NCBI GenBank assembly: GCA_026983515.1
Contig: JALWHT010000150.1
Span: 1-38,956 of the forward strand
From: Sulfurovum sp.
GTDB lineage: Bacteria > Campylobacterota > Campylobacteria > Campylobacterales > Sulfurovaceae
Direction: 5' to 3'
DNA: 38,956 nt
Made by a program: the position numbers and the translations under genes. The notes below the pieces were generated by a model. The model was not told the origin of the DNA. It saw only the letters and a program-made list of their open reading frames with translations, and did not search any database. Shown here piece by piece: positions 29,102 to 37,747 of this stretch (positions are counted from its first letter, which is position 1; the number at the start of each line of letters is the position of its first letter).

Positions 29102-29922
29102 TAAATCACCTCCATAACACTCCCATCCTTATCCAAATGTTTACAAATCAATCCAGTATCTGTAATTAGTTTAAATCCTTTTTCTCTGCATCTTCTACTG
29201 AAATCCACATCCACAGTCAAAGGAATTTGCTCAAGAACATATCTTGGTATCAGTGTGCAACCAAAGCTTATTACATCAACCTCTATTACATCACCCCACT
29301 CGAAGTCCTCTCCGGGCTTCAACTGGACAGCAATTGTCATTTTTCCACCGCCATACGGATTGTCAACTGCTTTAAAGCAGAAGCTGCTTAATCTACCTCT
29401 ATCTCTCGGTTTTAGCTTGTATATTCCAGTAATTACATCACCAACTCCACTCTTGTGAAGCTCTATTAATCTTCTTATAATCTCTGGAGGAACAATTACA
29501 TCATCCTCTATTGTCATCAAATAGTCATATCCAAGTGCAATGCACACTTTCCTTGCCTTATCATATTTGTATGGTATATTATTTTGCCACCCTACTGAAT
29601 TATATCCCTTAGGATACTTATTATGCAACATGTAGTATATGTCAATCTCAATGTCTTCGATGTCTAAATCGAGTATTGCTTTCCTATATCTCTCATCAAG
29701 CCTGTATATAGGAGTTGCTATTAACACAGATGCTTTTGGTTTTGTTTCTTTTATTCGTGGTATTGAAACAACTCTACTTTTTTCTAATTTAACACCTTCT
29801 TTCGCTTTGATAAATGTTTCACTGTATCCACACTCACATCTATATTCAACTAAAATAATATCAGGAAGCTCTCTTTCATTTACTTTCATCTCTGATTTAC
29901 ACATTGGGCATCTCTTCATCAC
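29101..29922 (-). CDS. GT-A glycosyltransferase with N-terminal zinc ribbon (273 aa)
   Basis: GTG start at 29922 (5 nt after GGTG), overlapping the upstream stop. The N-terminal ribbon has CPMC and CECG knuckles. The GT-A domain begins ASVLIATPIYR, contains KARKVCIALGYDYLMTIEDD with EDD as the DxD metal/nucleotide-sugar motif, and ends with VISFGCTLIPR. It should transfer a sugar from a nucleotide sugar. Within a structural block it probably glycosylates virion surface proteins. Confidence 0.85.
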   Translation of the reverse strand: MMKRCPMCKSEMKVNERELPDIILVEYRCECGYSETFIKAKEGVKLEKSRVVSIPRIKETKPKASVLIATPIYRLDERYRKAILDLDIEDIEIDIYYMLHNKYPKGYNSVGWQNNIPYKYDKARKVCIALGYDYLMTIEDDVIVPPEIIRRLIELHKSGVGDVITGIYKLKPRDRGRLSSFCFKAVDNPYGGGKMTIAVQLKPGEDFEWGDVIEVDVISFGCTLIPRYVLEQIPLTVDVDFSRRCREKGFKLITDTGLICKHLDKDGSVMEVI

Positions 29923-30623
29923 TTAATCACCAGTATAAGCCTTGCCATCCTTAGAGTAGCTGCGTTAGTTCCATCACCAGTTACCTGAACTTTAACTTCA
30001 ATACCTTCTTTAAGCGGATATGTAGCAGTTAGAAGATTAGTAGAGCTTCTCGTTCTTTCAGATGATGTTCCGTATGTGAGTGTAATAGTGTCTATTGTTT
30101 CACCGTCAGTTACATCAAGTAATTCTGCACTACCATTAGATGTTAATGCCGAAGCATCATAGCTTATCTCCCAATATGCTTCAGCAACATTCTTTAGCAT
30201 ACCAGTATCAATGTATAATCTCTCTGCCGCCGCAACAGTTCCACTGCCACTTATTGCATCAGTCAGAAGCGGTATTGGTATCACCAAGTTATATGGTAAC
30301 TGACCAATTACTGCCGCTGACGCATTATCATATACTTCCAATTTACCAGTGTTCTCTCTAACAGTCAAATCTTGACCATTTGTTTCAGTTCCAGTAAGTC
30401 TTACACCCGGAGTATCACCCTCAATTTGTGGTGTCTGAACCATCGTTGGTATCACTGTAAACTGTTTGTTTGCTCCATCAAACTGCACAACATTATCCCA
30501 AGTTCCAGTTGCACTATTATACCACTTTATTGTATATTTGTTTGTAGACGTATCAAACACTAACACGAGTATATCACTTAACTGAAACGCCGCTTCAGTA
30601 CTCGACGGTTGGTATTCAGGCAT
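29919..30623 (-). CDS. Probable fibre/structural protein (234 aa)
   Basis: Low-Lys, Thr/Gly/Ala/Asn-rich beta protein (WYNSATGTWDNVVQFDGANK; GTETNGQDLTVRENTGKLEV; VTGDGTNAATLRMARLILV), like phage fibre or baseplate proteins. Codons are less AT-biased, suggesting high expression. The ATG follows GGAGGTGGTAGGTA. Confidence 0.7.
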   Translation of the reverse strand: MPEYQPSSTEAAFQLSDILVLVFDTSTNKYTIKWYNSATGTWDNVVQFDGANKQFTVIPTMVQTPQIEGDTPGVRLTGTETNGQDLTVRENTGKLEVYDNASAAVIGQLPYNLVIPIPLLTDAISGSGTVAAAERLYIDTGMLKNVAEAYWEISYDASALTSNGSAELLDVTDGETIDTITLTYGTSSERTRSSTNLLTATYPLKEGIEVKVQVTGDGTNAATLRMARLILVIK

Positions 30624-31098
30624 TACCTACCACCTCCAATAAACCACCTTCACACACATTTAACCTAATACCCTCACCAATATACACTAAATTACTATAC
30701 AATCTACAAGTCCCATGAATATATAATTTACCATTCAGTGTTAATGATTTAAATGAAGCTTCTTTACCACTTGGTATATCAAGTATTTCGCCACTATCTA
30801 TTGTCAAATCATGAACTCCAAGATATCTCTGTGTTTTAATACTTAATAGGTTGTTCTCAACAGTAACAAGTGTTGCATCTTTCGCAAGACCTACATCATC
30901 TTCACTAATATCAATAAGCACCTTATCAGTTCCAACAGATTTCAGTGCATTCTTTAGAGAAACCAAGTCATTGTGTATCTCTGACAGCGGTATATCACTT
31001 ACAATATTTCCACTACCATCTATTATTATAAACCTTCCATCACCTGATGCTATTGCTTCCTCAATTAATTTCTTTAACGTTTCAGGTGCAATTGCCAT
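30616..31098 (-). CDS. Probable structural protein (160 aa)
   Basis: N-terminal helix (PETLKKLIEEAIASG), coiled segment (HNDLVSLKNALKSVG), and C-terminal repeated short strands (LTIDSGEILDIPSGKEASFK; LTLNGKLYIHGTCRLY) like a beta-helix or trimeric stalk. The ATG follows GAGGTGATGAT. Confidence 0.68.
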   Translation of the reverse strand: MAIAPETLKKLIEEAIASGDGRFIIIDGSGNIVSDIPLSEIHNDLVSLKNALKSVGTDKVLIDISEDDVGLAKDATLVTVENNLLSIKTQRYLGVHDLTIDSGEILDIPSGKEASFKSLTLNGKLYIHGTCRLYSNLVYIGEGIRLNVCEGGLLEVVGNA

Positions 31099-31107
31099 AT
31101 CATCACC

Positions 31108-31680
31108 TCATATATTAAGAGTTAGTAGCTTACCATCTACCTTAACATCATACTCAATATACCCTTTGTGCTGAACAACCAATCTTAATGAAATACCTGA
31201 TTGTATCTCAGGAAAATCTTTGTTGATAACCATACCAGCAAACTTTGCATTAATTGTTTTCTGTTTTCCAAGATTTATAGGTATCCATAAATCAGCAGAA
31301 CCTATTGAAGCCATATACATTCCTCTAACTTTATCAGCACTTGTTACAAATTTTGCATTTAAGTTAAACACTGCCAAACCAGCCTCCTTTGTATCAACTA
31401 TTTTTATATCATACTGTTTAGGGTACAGAAACTTGTCATTCTCAACTTTACCTTTTGCCTCTCCCTTAATAGGTATCACTTGTATATCTGAATTCCCACT
31501 ACCACTACTTGTAACCCTACTTATCATATCTTCTCGTGGTTTTGGGTCTTTAATTAAATTACTCTCAATCCACTTAATGCATTCACTGCATATATTTGTT
31601 ACTCCAAAAGGAACTACTACATTAACTTTGTCGTTAATAATTTCTATTTTAGCACCACAAATATTACATACTCTTCTCAC
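31108..31680 (-). CDS. Zinc-ribbon plus beta-domain protein (190 aa)
   Basis: GTG start at 31680, 6 nt after GGTG. N-terminal CNICG and CSEC knuckles form a zinc ribbon; a Gly/Ser linker (TSSGSGNSDI) leads to a beta-rich C-terminal half (AVFNLNAKFVTSADKVRGMY; ISLRLVVQHKGYIEYDVKVD). Part of the second structural block. Confidence 0.68.
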   Translation of the reverse strand: MRRVCNICGAKIEIINDKVNVVVPFGVTNICSECIKWIESNLIKDPKPREDMISRVTSSGSGNSDIQVIPIKGEAKGKVENDKFLYPKQYDIKIVDTKEAGLAVFNLNAKFVTSADKVRGMYMASIGSADLWIPINLGKQKTINAKFAGMVINKDFPEIQSGISLRLVVQHKGYIEYDVKVDGKLLTLNI

Positions 31681-32146
31681 GCTTCACACCCCCTATCTCA
31701 TTAACAACAGTTTCAAAGTATTTGTTAACTAACCTATCATAAAAACTTTTCATAAGTAAACCATACCTTGAAGTTACTATCATATTAACAATATTATCAC
31801 TATTATTTTTAATTTCTACAACTATACTATTATATACAGGTTCAAATGCACCAAGCTCCATCCAGTTTATTGGAACAGAATATGTCTCCTGAACAACAGA
31901 CTCATCATACATTCTCTCTTCACCATCTATTATAACTCTAATACTAAGTGCATTATCTGTGTCAACAACATACTTTTCCTCACTAACTAAACAAACCATC
32001 CCATCCTCAATATTCCTAACTATATTAAATGTGTAGTTAGGTGGCACAGGTATTCTAACAGTTCTACTATAGCATCTCATTATACCAAGAGAAGTTAAAG
32101 AAGTAAATATTTCTCTAAGATTTACTGATAAATTAGCACCAACCAT
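31664..32146 (-). CDS. Hypothetical structural-block protein (160 aa)
   Basis: Mainly beta (RTVRIPVPPNYTFNIVRNIE; NSIVVEIKNNSDNIVNMIVT) with a C-terminal helix (KSFYDRLVNKYFETVVNEIG). The end overlaps the next gene. Ribosome site GGAGGGG before the ATG at 32146. Function unknown. Confidence 0.68.
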   Translation of the reverse strand: MVGANLSVNLREIFTSLTSLGIMRCYSRTVRIPVPPNYTFNIVRNIEDGMVCLVSEEKYVVDTDNALSIRVIIDGEERMYDESVVQETYSVPINWMELGAFEPVYNSIVVEIKNNSDNIVNMIVTSRYGLLMKSFYDRLVNKYFETVVNEIGGVKREKSM

Positions 32147-32157
32147 TGCTACCCCTC

Positions 32158-32781
32158 CTACTCTTCAACTTCTTCTATTAGTTTCTTATAATCGGTGTGT
32201 TCAATTACTGACAGTATGAAGCAAACTATACCCACTACAGCAACACCAACTGGCTTTGGAAGTGTATGATATATTGAACTGAGTGCAACTAATATAGGTG
32301 TAGCAACTGCTGTTCCAACTACAGCTTTATTCTTATGAACTGGTTTAGGCTTAACTGTTGGTTTGGTCTTCACAGTAACTATAACATGTTTAAATGGCTT
32401 TGGTTTATCTTCATTAAGCATCCTTTTAGCAAGTGCAAACAACCACTCTTTGTATTTACTTCTGAACTCAAGCACATAATACGACAATTTGCTATTAAGC
32501 TCATCAATAGTTATTTTGTTTCTTTTCATCCAGTCCTCAAACATCTTTGCAGTCTTATAGAACACATGAGGTGTCCAAAACATCTCTGCAACCTCTATTT
32601 CTGCATCAGTGTAAACAGTTATAGTGTTATCTCTATTTAACTTATCATTGAACTGAACAGGTTCTTCTGCATAGGTTGTTGGGTTTTTCTCTATTATATA
32701 CCCTCCCTCTCCTTCAGCTATGTATTTCTCAGTTTCTTTCCAAAGTCTTTCTATTTCCTCATCTACTGACGCCGGTAACAT
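32158..32781 (-). CDS. Membrane protein with two C-terminal helices (207 aa)
   Basis: ATG at 32781 after AGGTGGTTGAT. An acidic, helical soluble domain, a Lys/Pro/Thr linker (KPTVKPKPVHKNK), then two membrane helices (AVVGTAVATPILVALSSIY; VGVAVVGIVCFILSVIE) and an acidic tail. Probably a virion-envelope or lysis/egress component. Confidence 0.72.
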   Translation of the reverse strand: MLPASVDEEIERLWKETEKYIAEGEGGYIIEKNPTTYAEEPVQFNDKLNRDNTITVYTDAEIEVAEMFWTPHVFYKTAKMFEDWMKRNKITIDELNSKLSYYVLEFRSKYKEWLFALAKRMLNEDKPKPFKHVIVTVKTKPTVKPKPVHKNKAVVGTAVATPILVALSSIYHTLPKPVGVAVVGIVCFILSVIEHTDYKKLIEEVEE

Positions 32782-32782
32782 A

Positions 32783-32935
32783 TCAACCACCTACCACTTC
32801 ATCTATTATACTATTACACCTACAATATTCACTAATAAGTATTTCGATAACACCGCTATAATCTGTTCTAAAGTATACTGATAACATTTTCAACTTATTA
32901 TACACATCATCACTAACTATAATTCTTCTCACCAT
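32783..32935 (-). CDS. RHH/CopG-like small protein (50 aa)
   Basis: ATG at 32935 after AAGGTGATT. MVRRIIVSDDVYNKLKMLSV continues RTDYSGVIEILISEYC: the strand-helix-helix order of ribbon-helix-helix proteins. It is a DNA-binding candidate inside a structural operon. The stop overlaps the next ribosome site. Confidence 0.7.
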   Translation of the reverse strand: MVRRIIVSDDVYNKLKMLSVYFRTDYSGVIEILISEYCRCNSIIDEVVGG

Positions 32936-32937
32936 AA

Positions 32938-33075
32938 TCACCTTAAACCATACTTTCTTTCTATACTCCTCCTAATATCATCAATACTCGCACATACTTC
33001 TTCCTCTATTGAATACTCCGACATCGGTATAACATAGAAAGTCCTACTAACTTTACTTTCATCAACAAATGACAT
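32938..33075 (-). CDS. 45-aa small protein
   Basis: ATG at 33075 after AGGGGTAGGAGC. SFVDESKVSRTFYVIPMSE then YSIEEEVCASIDDIRRSIER, a hairpin and a helix, with an acidic middle. The next gene starts 3 nt after its stop. It could be an antitoxin-like partner of the RHH gene; otherwise unknown. Confidence 0.65.
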   Translation of the reverse strand: MSFVDESKVSRTFYVIPMSEYSIEEEVCASIDDIRRSIERKYGLR

Positions 33076-33095
33076 TGCTCCTACCCCTTTAACAA

Positions 33096-35333
33096 TTATT
33101 CTACTAATGCACATAGTCTATCACCTACCAAATACCCATCAACACCTATCACAGACACAATACCATTATTGAATGCCTCATCTAACATACTTTCAATATC
33201 ACTAATATTTACACGCTTAATGAATGCACTACTAATCTTTATTTCAGTTTTAATTTCATCTTCCATTTCTTTAATTTTATTAGCAATTTTCTTCAAAGCA
33301 CTCTTGTAATCACCTATTAAACACAATTTATCTATATCTTCACTATCCATAAACACAAAATACATATATATCAAATTCAATTCTCCCAACTTAATTTTAA
33401 CATAATACACTACATTTGTTATGTAACTCTTACAGCTACCAAGTATAATATTTGCAAAATCATTAAATCCATTAACAATTACACCACTACCATTAGTAAT
33501 TACTAAATTAATCTGAGCCCTAATATGACCAACCGTTAGATACACATTACTTTCACCACCAACAACACTTGAATACAAATTAACAGCTAAATCATTACAC
33601 ACAAATTTGCTACCATTGTAATACCTATCAATATTACACAATACTTTACCAGTTCTGCCAATAAGAAATCCAAGAAATCTACAAAAATCATTAGTAAGTT
33701 CATTATAGAACATATTAAGGTATTTTATTAAGCACTTTTCAAATGAAGCCTCAACATCACCAGCACCAGACAATGCATGAATAGCTTCCTCAGCTCCAAC
33801 ATCTTCAGGTCTTAAGTAATATAACCAAAGGTAACCCATTCTATCAATACCAAAGTATATACAGTTATCACTCTTTGAATATAATGCAATAGTTCCCTTC
33901 TTAACACCTTCCATTTCACTCATATCACACAGTTTAATATTAACTGTATTCTTATTTAATCCCGCAGAAAGTAAACCAATCATACACATACTGTAATTAA
34001 CAGCGGATATAGTGTTAATTAGATTTTCAAGACCATATTTACCAATTATATAGTTCCTAAATTTATCATCTTCTAATTTATACACACTCCAAACAGAGCC
34101 TTCTTTAGTGCTCTTATTAAACTTTTCAAAATCTCTTGCTATTAAATCATCTACACTATCTAAATTAAGTATAAAATTCCTAACAGGTAAACTATTAACA
34201 ACAACATTGTAACCTAAATAACTATATTTATCAACAAATGATGCATCACCTGCTACTCCAGTGTCATCTGGTTTAAGATTGTATTTCTCCAGAAACCTAT
34301 TAGTCAAAATCTTTCTAAACTCTGAAGAAAACCTCATACCTGAAATTACTTGTGCCTCGATAGTGTCTCCACTAAACTCATAGTATTTACTATTGTGTGT
34401 GTATTTTACACTACACAACTTGTCAATAATAATATCAGCAATTTTAACTTTATTATCACACTTATCAAATAGTTCTGAAATTTCACAATACATTTCACCA
34501 ACAGAGCTAACGTGAATTCTATCTCTACTTAGGGGTGTCCACCACAAATTATAATCAAATATACTATCTCTATCAGTCAATACAGTAAACTTATTAACTA
34601 ACATATCTTTAACATACAATTTACCATATTCTCCTTTTTTCTCTGCAATAACTACCTTAGCATTATAATCACAGTCAACACCCATTTCATAACCGCCAAT
34701 TATCGCAGAAGCCAATACACTACCACTAAATAATACTTCACCCACCTTATCAGCCATATTTCCAAAACCACTAACCATAACTTTAGTATATCCGTAACAA
34801 CTCTTTTTAGGTTTACCTATTAAAACAGTAATATCATTCTCAGGTAGTATAAATCTAAAAGCAACATCATAAGATATAACATACATTGAACTACCTCTTG
34901 TTAAAAAGAAACAAGCAGCAACATCAAGTCCCTCACCATATCTCCCTCTGCTCCAACAAGGTTTGTCACTCCTACCTATCTTCAAATGTCTATAAAGTAT
35001 CTTTTTTGATGGGTTCTCAATAACTAAAAATCCATTATAATCGTAAACATTAACATCATTAACATTACCACCAACTTCTTCAGCACCATCAAGAGCATTC
35101 TGTAACAGTTCTCTAAAAGCCATCATAGAATTCCAATCAGCAATATCAGCATAAACAGCTTCAACAGGGTAACTAATAACATACTCCCATTCAGGTTCTT
35201 CATCACCAAGTAACTTTTTAGGCTCACCAAATATCTCAACATATCGCTCATACGGAGTAATCTTTAGCAAATCCTCCTTACTCAAACCATATCTTTCCAT
35301 AACCTCCTTCTCGACCTTAAAAATGTCAACCAT
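33096..35333 (-). CDS. GHKL-type ATPase protein (745 aa)
   Basis: The largest gene. The start is the ATG at 35333 (MVDIFKVEKEV), about 27 nt after the TATA, so leaderless. The Bergerat ATP-binding fold is marked by the N-box FRELLQNALD (Glu75, Asn79, Asp82), a diverged Asp/Gly motif (VIENPSK near 104-110) and the glycine lid GRYGEGLDVA (130-139). The long C-terminal 500 residues are unrecognised and have no transducer or histidine-kinase motif. Possible relatives are the MORC/Hsp90-like or topoisomerase-VI-B-type ATPases. It could act in genome segregation, DNA topology or counter-defence. Confidence 0.78.
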   Translation of the reverse strand: MVDIFKVEKEVMERYGLSKEDLLKITPYERYVEIFGEPKKLLGDEEPEWEYVISYPVEAVYADIADWNSMMAFRELLQNALDGAEEVGGNVNDVNVYDYNGFLVIENPSKKILYRHLKIGRSDKPCWSRGRYGEGLDVAACFFLTRGSSMYVISYDVAFRFILPENDITVLIGKPKKSCYGYTKVMVSGFGNMADKVGEVLFSGSVLASAIIGGYEMGVDCDYNAKVVIAEKKGEYGKLYVKDMLVNKFTVLTDRDSIFDYNLWWTPLSRDRIHVSSVGEMYCEISELFDKCDNKVKIADIIIDKLCSVKYTHNSKYYEFSGDTIEAQVISGMRFSSEFRKILTNRFLEKYNLKPDDTGVAGDASFVDKYSYLGYNVVVNSLPVRNFILNLDSVDDLIARDFEKFNKSTKEGSVWSVYKLEDDKFRNYIIGKYGLENLINTISAVNYSMCMIGLLSAGLNKNTVNIKLCDMSEMEGVKKGTIALYSKSDNCIYFGIDRMGYLWLYYLRPEDVGAEEAIHALSGAGDVEASFEKCLIKYLNMFYNELTNDFCRFLGFLIGRTGKVLCNIDRYYNGSKFVCNDLAVNLYSSVVGGESNVYLTVGHIRAQINLVITNGSGVIVNGFNDFANIILGSCKSYITNVVYYVKIKLGELNLIYMYFVFMDSEDIDKLCLIGDYKSALKKIANKIKEMEDEIKTEIKISSAFIKRVNISDIESMLDEAFNNGIVSVIGVDGYLVGDRLCALVE

Positions 35334-35352
35334 TAAACAAAATTGACAACAG

Positions 35353-35380
35353 TAAATTATAAAAGTTTCGGAAAAAACGG
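35353..35380 (-). promoter_or_regulatory. Promoter P11 (GHKL gene)
   Basis: Minus strand CCGTTTTTTCCGAAAC then TTTTATAATTTAC, within the end of the primase-like gene. Distance to the ATG fits a leaderless mRNA. Confidence 0.65.
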
Positions 35381-35382
35381 TT

Positions 35383-36081
35383 TTACCATTCAACCTTTTT
35401 TACCAATATACCACCCTGAAGAGTTCCCGGAACTGGTGTCATAGCCTGCTTTCTAAATATCTCAATACAATCATATTTTCTTAAATCATTATATATTATT
35501 CTACCAACTTCCTTATTATACCTAACAATTACATGATACCCACCCCTCGTCTTTGAAATCCAAACAATATAATCCCCCAAAATGCCAGCAACCTTATCCA
35601 AAATATTAATATCCTCACTATCTATATCAACTACACAGCACCATCTTCTTGAAGCACTTCTCGCAATAGCTGAAAACAATTTCCCATCAATTTTTCTAAA
35701 TACACTATTATCTAACCCTCCCCTAATAACATTATGTAGCCAATCATGAACCTCTTTATTAAATTTACCAACTGCGTCAATAACACTTTTCGGTATCAAA
35801 TCCAAATATACTACCATACACCTGTGAGACAATCCATAACCAGTTTTATAATCTACATAGCACCCACTAATATAACAAAACTTCCTCATTTTTCTAATAA
35901 CATAATCAACATCGCTTCTCTTTAATATCATTTTCCCAACCATTTCCTGACTTCTACTAATTTCACAATATTTCTTTCTTGCCGCAATCATAGCAACCAA
36001 TACCTCATCACCCTCAAGTTCTGGAATACAACACTTACAAAACTCCCTAAGTATATCTTCATTAACAAGTAATGTATCCAC
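35383..36081 (-). CDS. Archaeo-eukaryotic-primase-like protein (232 aa)
   Basis: GTG start after GGTGGTAG. The C-terminal half has the AEP-like order of motifs: WCCVVDIDSED (Asp152, Asp154), SKTRGGYHV (Ser176...His183) and TPVPGTLQGG. AEP/PrimPol enzymes use hDxD, sxH and a later basic/Asp strand for metal and nucleotide binding. The third acidic residue is not obvious, and the N-terminal half (helical, Cys-containing) is unassigned. It may be a replication primase; call moderate. Confidence 0.5.
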   Translation of the reverse strand: MDTLLVNEDILREFCKCCIPELEGDEVLVAMIAARKKYCEISRSQEMVGKMILKRSDVDYVIRKMRKFCYISGCYVDYKTGYGLSHRCMVVYLDLIPKSVIDAVGKFNKEVHDWLHNVIRGGLDNSVFRKIDGKLFSAIARSASRRWCCVVDIDSEDINILDKVAGILGDYIVWISKTRGGYHVIVRYNKEVGRIIYNDLRKYDCIEIFRKQAMTPVPGTLQGGILVKKVEW

Positions 36082-36609
36082 CTACCACCACCTCCCAATA
36101 CCTAAACTATATAGATATTCCATAAACAGCTTCCAAGCTCTTACATACTTACCTCTCATACACCCACTCTTATTCCAAAGCTTACCACGAATATACTCTA
36201 TATCATCAATTAACCCCCCAATCAAATTAATTAAAAACTCAATATACCTAATATTCTGCTTAATATAACTCTCAGAGTACCCTTTACTAACTAACCATTC
36301 TCTAAATCCATTAACTAACCACTTATACAGCTCACTAACTCTCAATACATTCCCACAGCAACCTGCACTTATACCATTTTCTTCCAAATACTCCATAAAT
36401 CTATTCCATGATACAGTGTATGCAGTTCTTGACTTTCCTCTCATATTATCATAAATTTCTCTAACCCTATCTAACCCAATAAATTCACCACTAAATCTAT
36501 TTAAGATACCTAAAACTACATAATAACAATGTTCAGAGTATGTATCAGAATACCCCTTATATCTCATCCACAAACTAAAAGCCTTAGCAACACTCCGTAT
36601 ATCTACCAT
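36082..36609 (-). CDS. Two tandem SAM-like (integrase N-terminal) DNA-binding domains (175 aa)
   Basis: Two copies of the tyrosine-recombinase core-binding fold: FSLWMRYKGYSDTYSEHC ... RTAYTVSWNRFMEYL, and FREWLVSKGYSESYIKQN ... RGKYVRAWKLFMEYL, each with the F-x-x-W-h-x-x-K-G-Y-S start and R-x-x-Y-x-x-x-W-x-x-F-M-x-Y-L end. No catalytic domain (R...HxxR...Y) follows. It overlaps its sister gene upstream by 26 nt. Likely a sequence-specific DNA-binding protein. Confidence 0.82.
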   Translation of the reverse strand: MVDIRSVAKAFSLWMRYKGYSDTYSEHCYYVVLGILNRFSGEFIGLDRVREIYDNMRGKSRTAYTVSWNRFMEYLEENGISAGCCGNVLRVSELYKWLVNGFREWLVSKGYSESYIKQNIRYIEFLINLIGGLIDDIEYIRGKLWNKSGCMRGKYVRAWKLFMEYLYSLGIGRWW

Positions 36610-37090
36610 TATCTATCACCACCACATATCCAAGTTCCCTAACAAACTCCTTAAATCTTCTAAAACTATACAGATATGTTCTCCTCGTTTTTCCACTACA
36701 TTTCTCAAACTTCCTTCTTATATCATCATCATTAAAGCAGAAACTATTAAATCTTCTAACCAGCGTCTTAATTTTACAAGAACAATAATATGCCGTTGCT
36801 TCACTGTATCCCTTATTAATCAACCATTTTCTGAATTCACTCATAATGTAATCAATTTTAGCACTAATTAAAAATCTACTAAAACAATCCCAAGCATAAA
36901 CAAAAGAATGTCTAATGTACTTAGTGCAATCCCAGTACATCTCTCGTATATCATCTAAACATAAATCAATGAATGCACCATTCTCATGAACCAACTTAAT
37001 TAGTTTACTGACTACTTTTCTTATAGTGTTATCTGAGTATCCAATTCTTTTCAACCACATCCTGAACTCATTTAAATCAATTGATATCAT
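36584..37090 (-). CDS. Second protein of tandem SAM-like domains (168 aa)
   Basis: Again two copies: FRMWLKRIGYSDNTIRKV ... RHSFVYAWDCFSRFL, and FRKWLINKGYSEATAYYC ... RRTYLYSFRRFKEFV. With its neighbour it makes four repeats in a row, from gene or domain duplication. Recombinase catalytic residues are lacking. It may bind iterons, termini or the host chromosome, or block recombination. ATG after GGTGTGAAAT. Confidence 0.82.
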   Translation of the reverse strand: MISIDLNEFRMWLKRIGYSDNTIRKVVSKLIKLVHENGAFIDLCLDDIREMYWDCTKYIRHSFVYAWDCFSRFLISAKIDYIMSEFRKWLINKGYSEATAYYCSCKIKTLVRRFNSFCFNDDDIRRKFEKCSGKTRRTYLYSFRRFKEFVRELGYVVVIDNGRYTECC

Positions 37091-37093
37091 ATT

Positions 37094-37420
37094 TCACACC
37101 AAACCAAGTGCTCCTATGAACAATGGCATCAACTTCTTTCTATATTTATCATTAATACAATATGTCAAACATGCTATCACTGAAGCCTTTTTATCTAAAT
37201 CACTAATCTCTTCCCTATATCTGTTAGCAATTTGTATAGCTCTAATCTTGTTTCCTGAATTTGCCGCTTCAGCAATATCATTGAACATCTTGCATATCCA
37301 ATCTATAACATTATTCACATACTCCTCTCTCTTCTCATCATCCATACTCACTATCTTGTGTAAATAAAAATTAACTCTTTTAGCCAATAACTCTGCTAAA
37401 TACTTCTTATCTTTTCCCAT
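37094..37420 (-). CDS. Helical hypothetical protein (108 aa)
   Basis: ATG at 37420 (GKDKKYLAELLAKRV) after GGGTGATGTGT. Charged helices with conserved-looking hydrophobic spacing; hydrophobic end PLFIGALGLV. It is related in helical pattern to the 105-aa protein upstream, with which it overlaps in the ribosome site. Function unknown. Confidence 0.68.
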   Translation of the reverse strand: MGKDKKYLAELLAKRVNFYLHKIVSMDDEKREEYVNNVIDWICKMFNDIAEAANSGNKIRAIQIANRYREEISDLDKKASVIACLTYCINDKYRKKLMPLFIGALGLV

Positions 37421-37425
37421 ACACA

Positions 37426-37743
37426 TCACCCTCCTAACACTTCACTTATCTTCCTAAGTGTATCTATCACTATACCTTTATGCTCATCTTTCACAAGAAC
37501 TACAAATGCAGTTATTATGTCATCCATGTGTTTCATTATTTCACTCCATGCTCTACTTTCCACAGCACACACAAGCCAGTCCATTACACTATATGCCCAA
37601 TCGTATATTTCACTTACTTCCTCCTTAGTTTCTTCAGTGCACTCTGTATCTTCACCAATATCAACAACACTGATATCGCTATTGCTATCACTATTACTTT
37701 CAATGTCGAATTCACCTTCTTTCTCATTATCTTTTACCTCCAT
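37426..37743 (-). CDS. Acidic hypothetical protein (105 aa)
   Basis: Acidic, Ser/Asp/Glu-rich N-terminus (EGEFDIESNSDSNSDISVVD) followed by helices (EIYDWAYSVMDWLVCAVESR; RKISEVLGG end). ATG after GGAGTGATTAT. Function unknown; could be an inhibitor or a scaffold. Confidence 0.68.
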   Translation of the reverse strand: MEVKDNEKEGEFDIESNSDSNSDISVVDIGEDTECTEETKEEVSEIYDWAYSVMDWLVCAVESRAWSEIMKHMDDIITAFVVLVKDEHKGIVIDTLRKISEVLGG

Positions 37744-37747
37744 ATAA

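Noticed and set aside
36082-37090. Complete tyrosine integrase
   Set aside because: Only SAM-like N-terminal domains are present; no R-HxxR-Y catalytic set in either frame or nearby.
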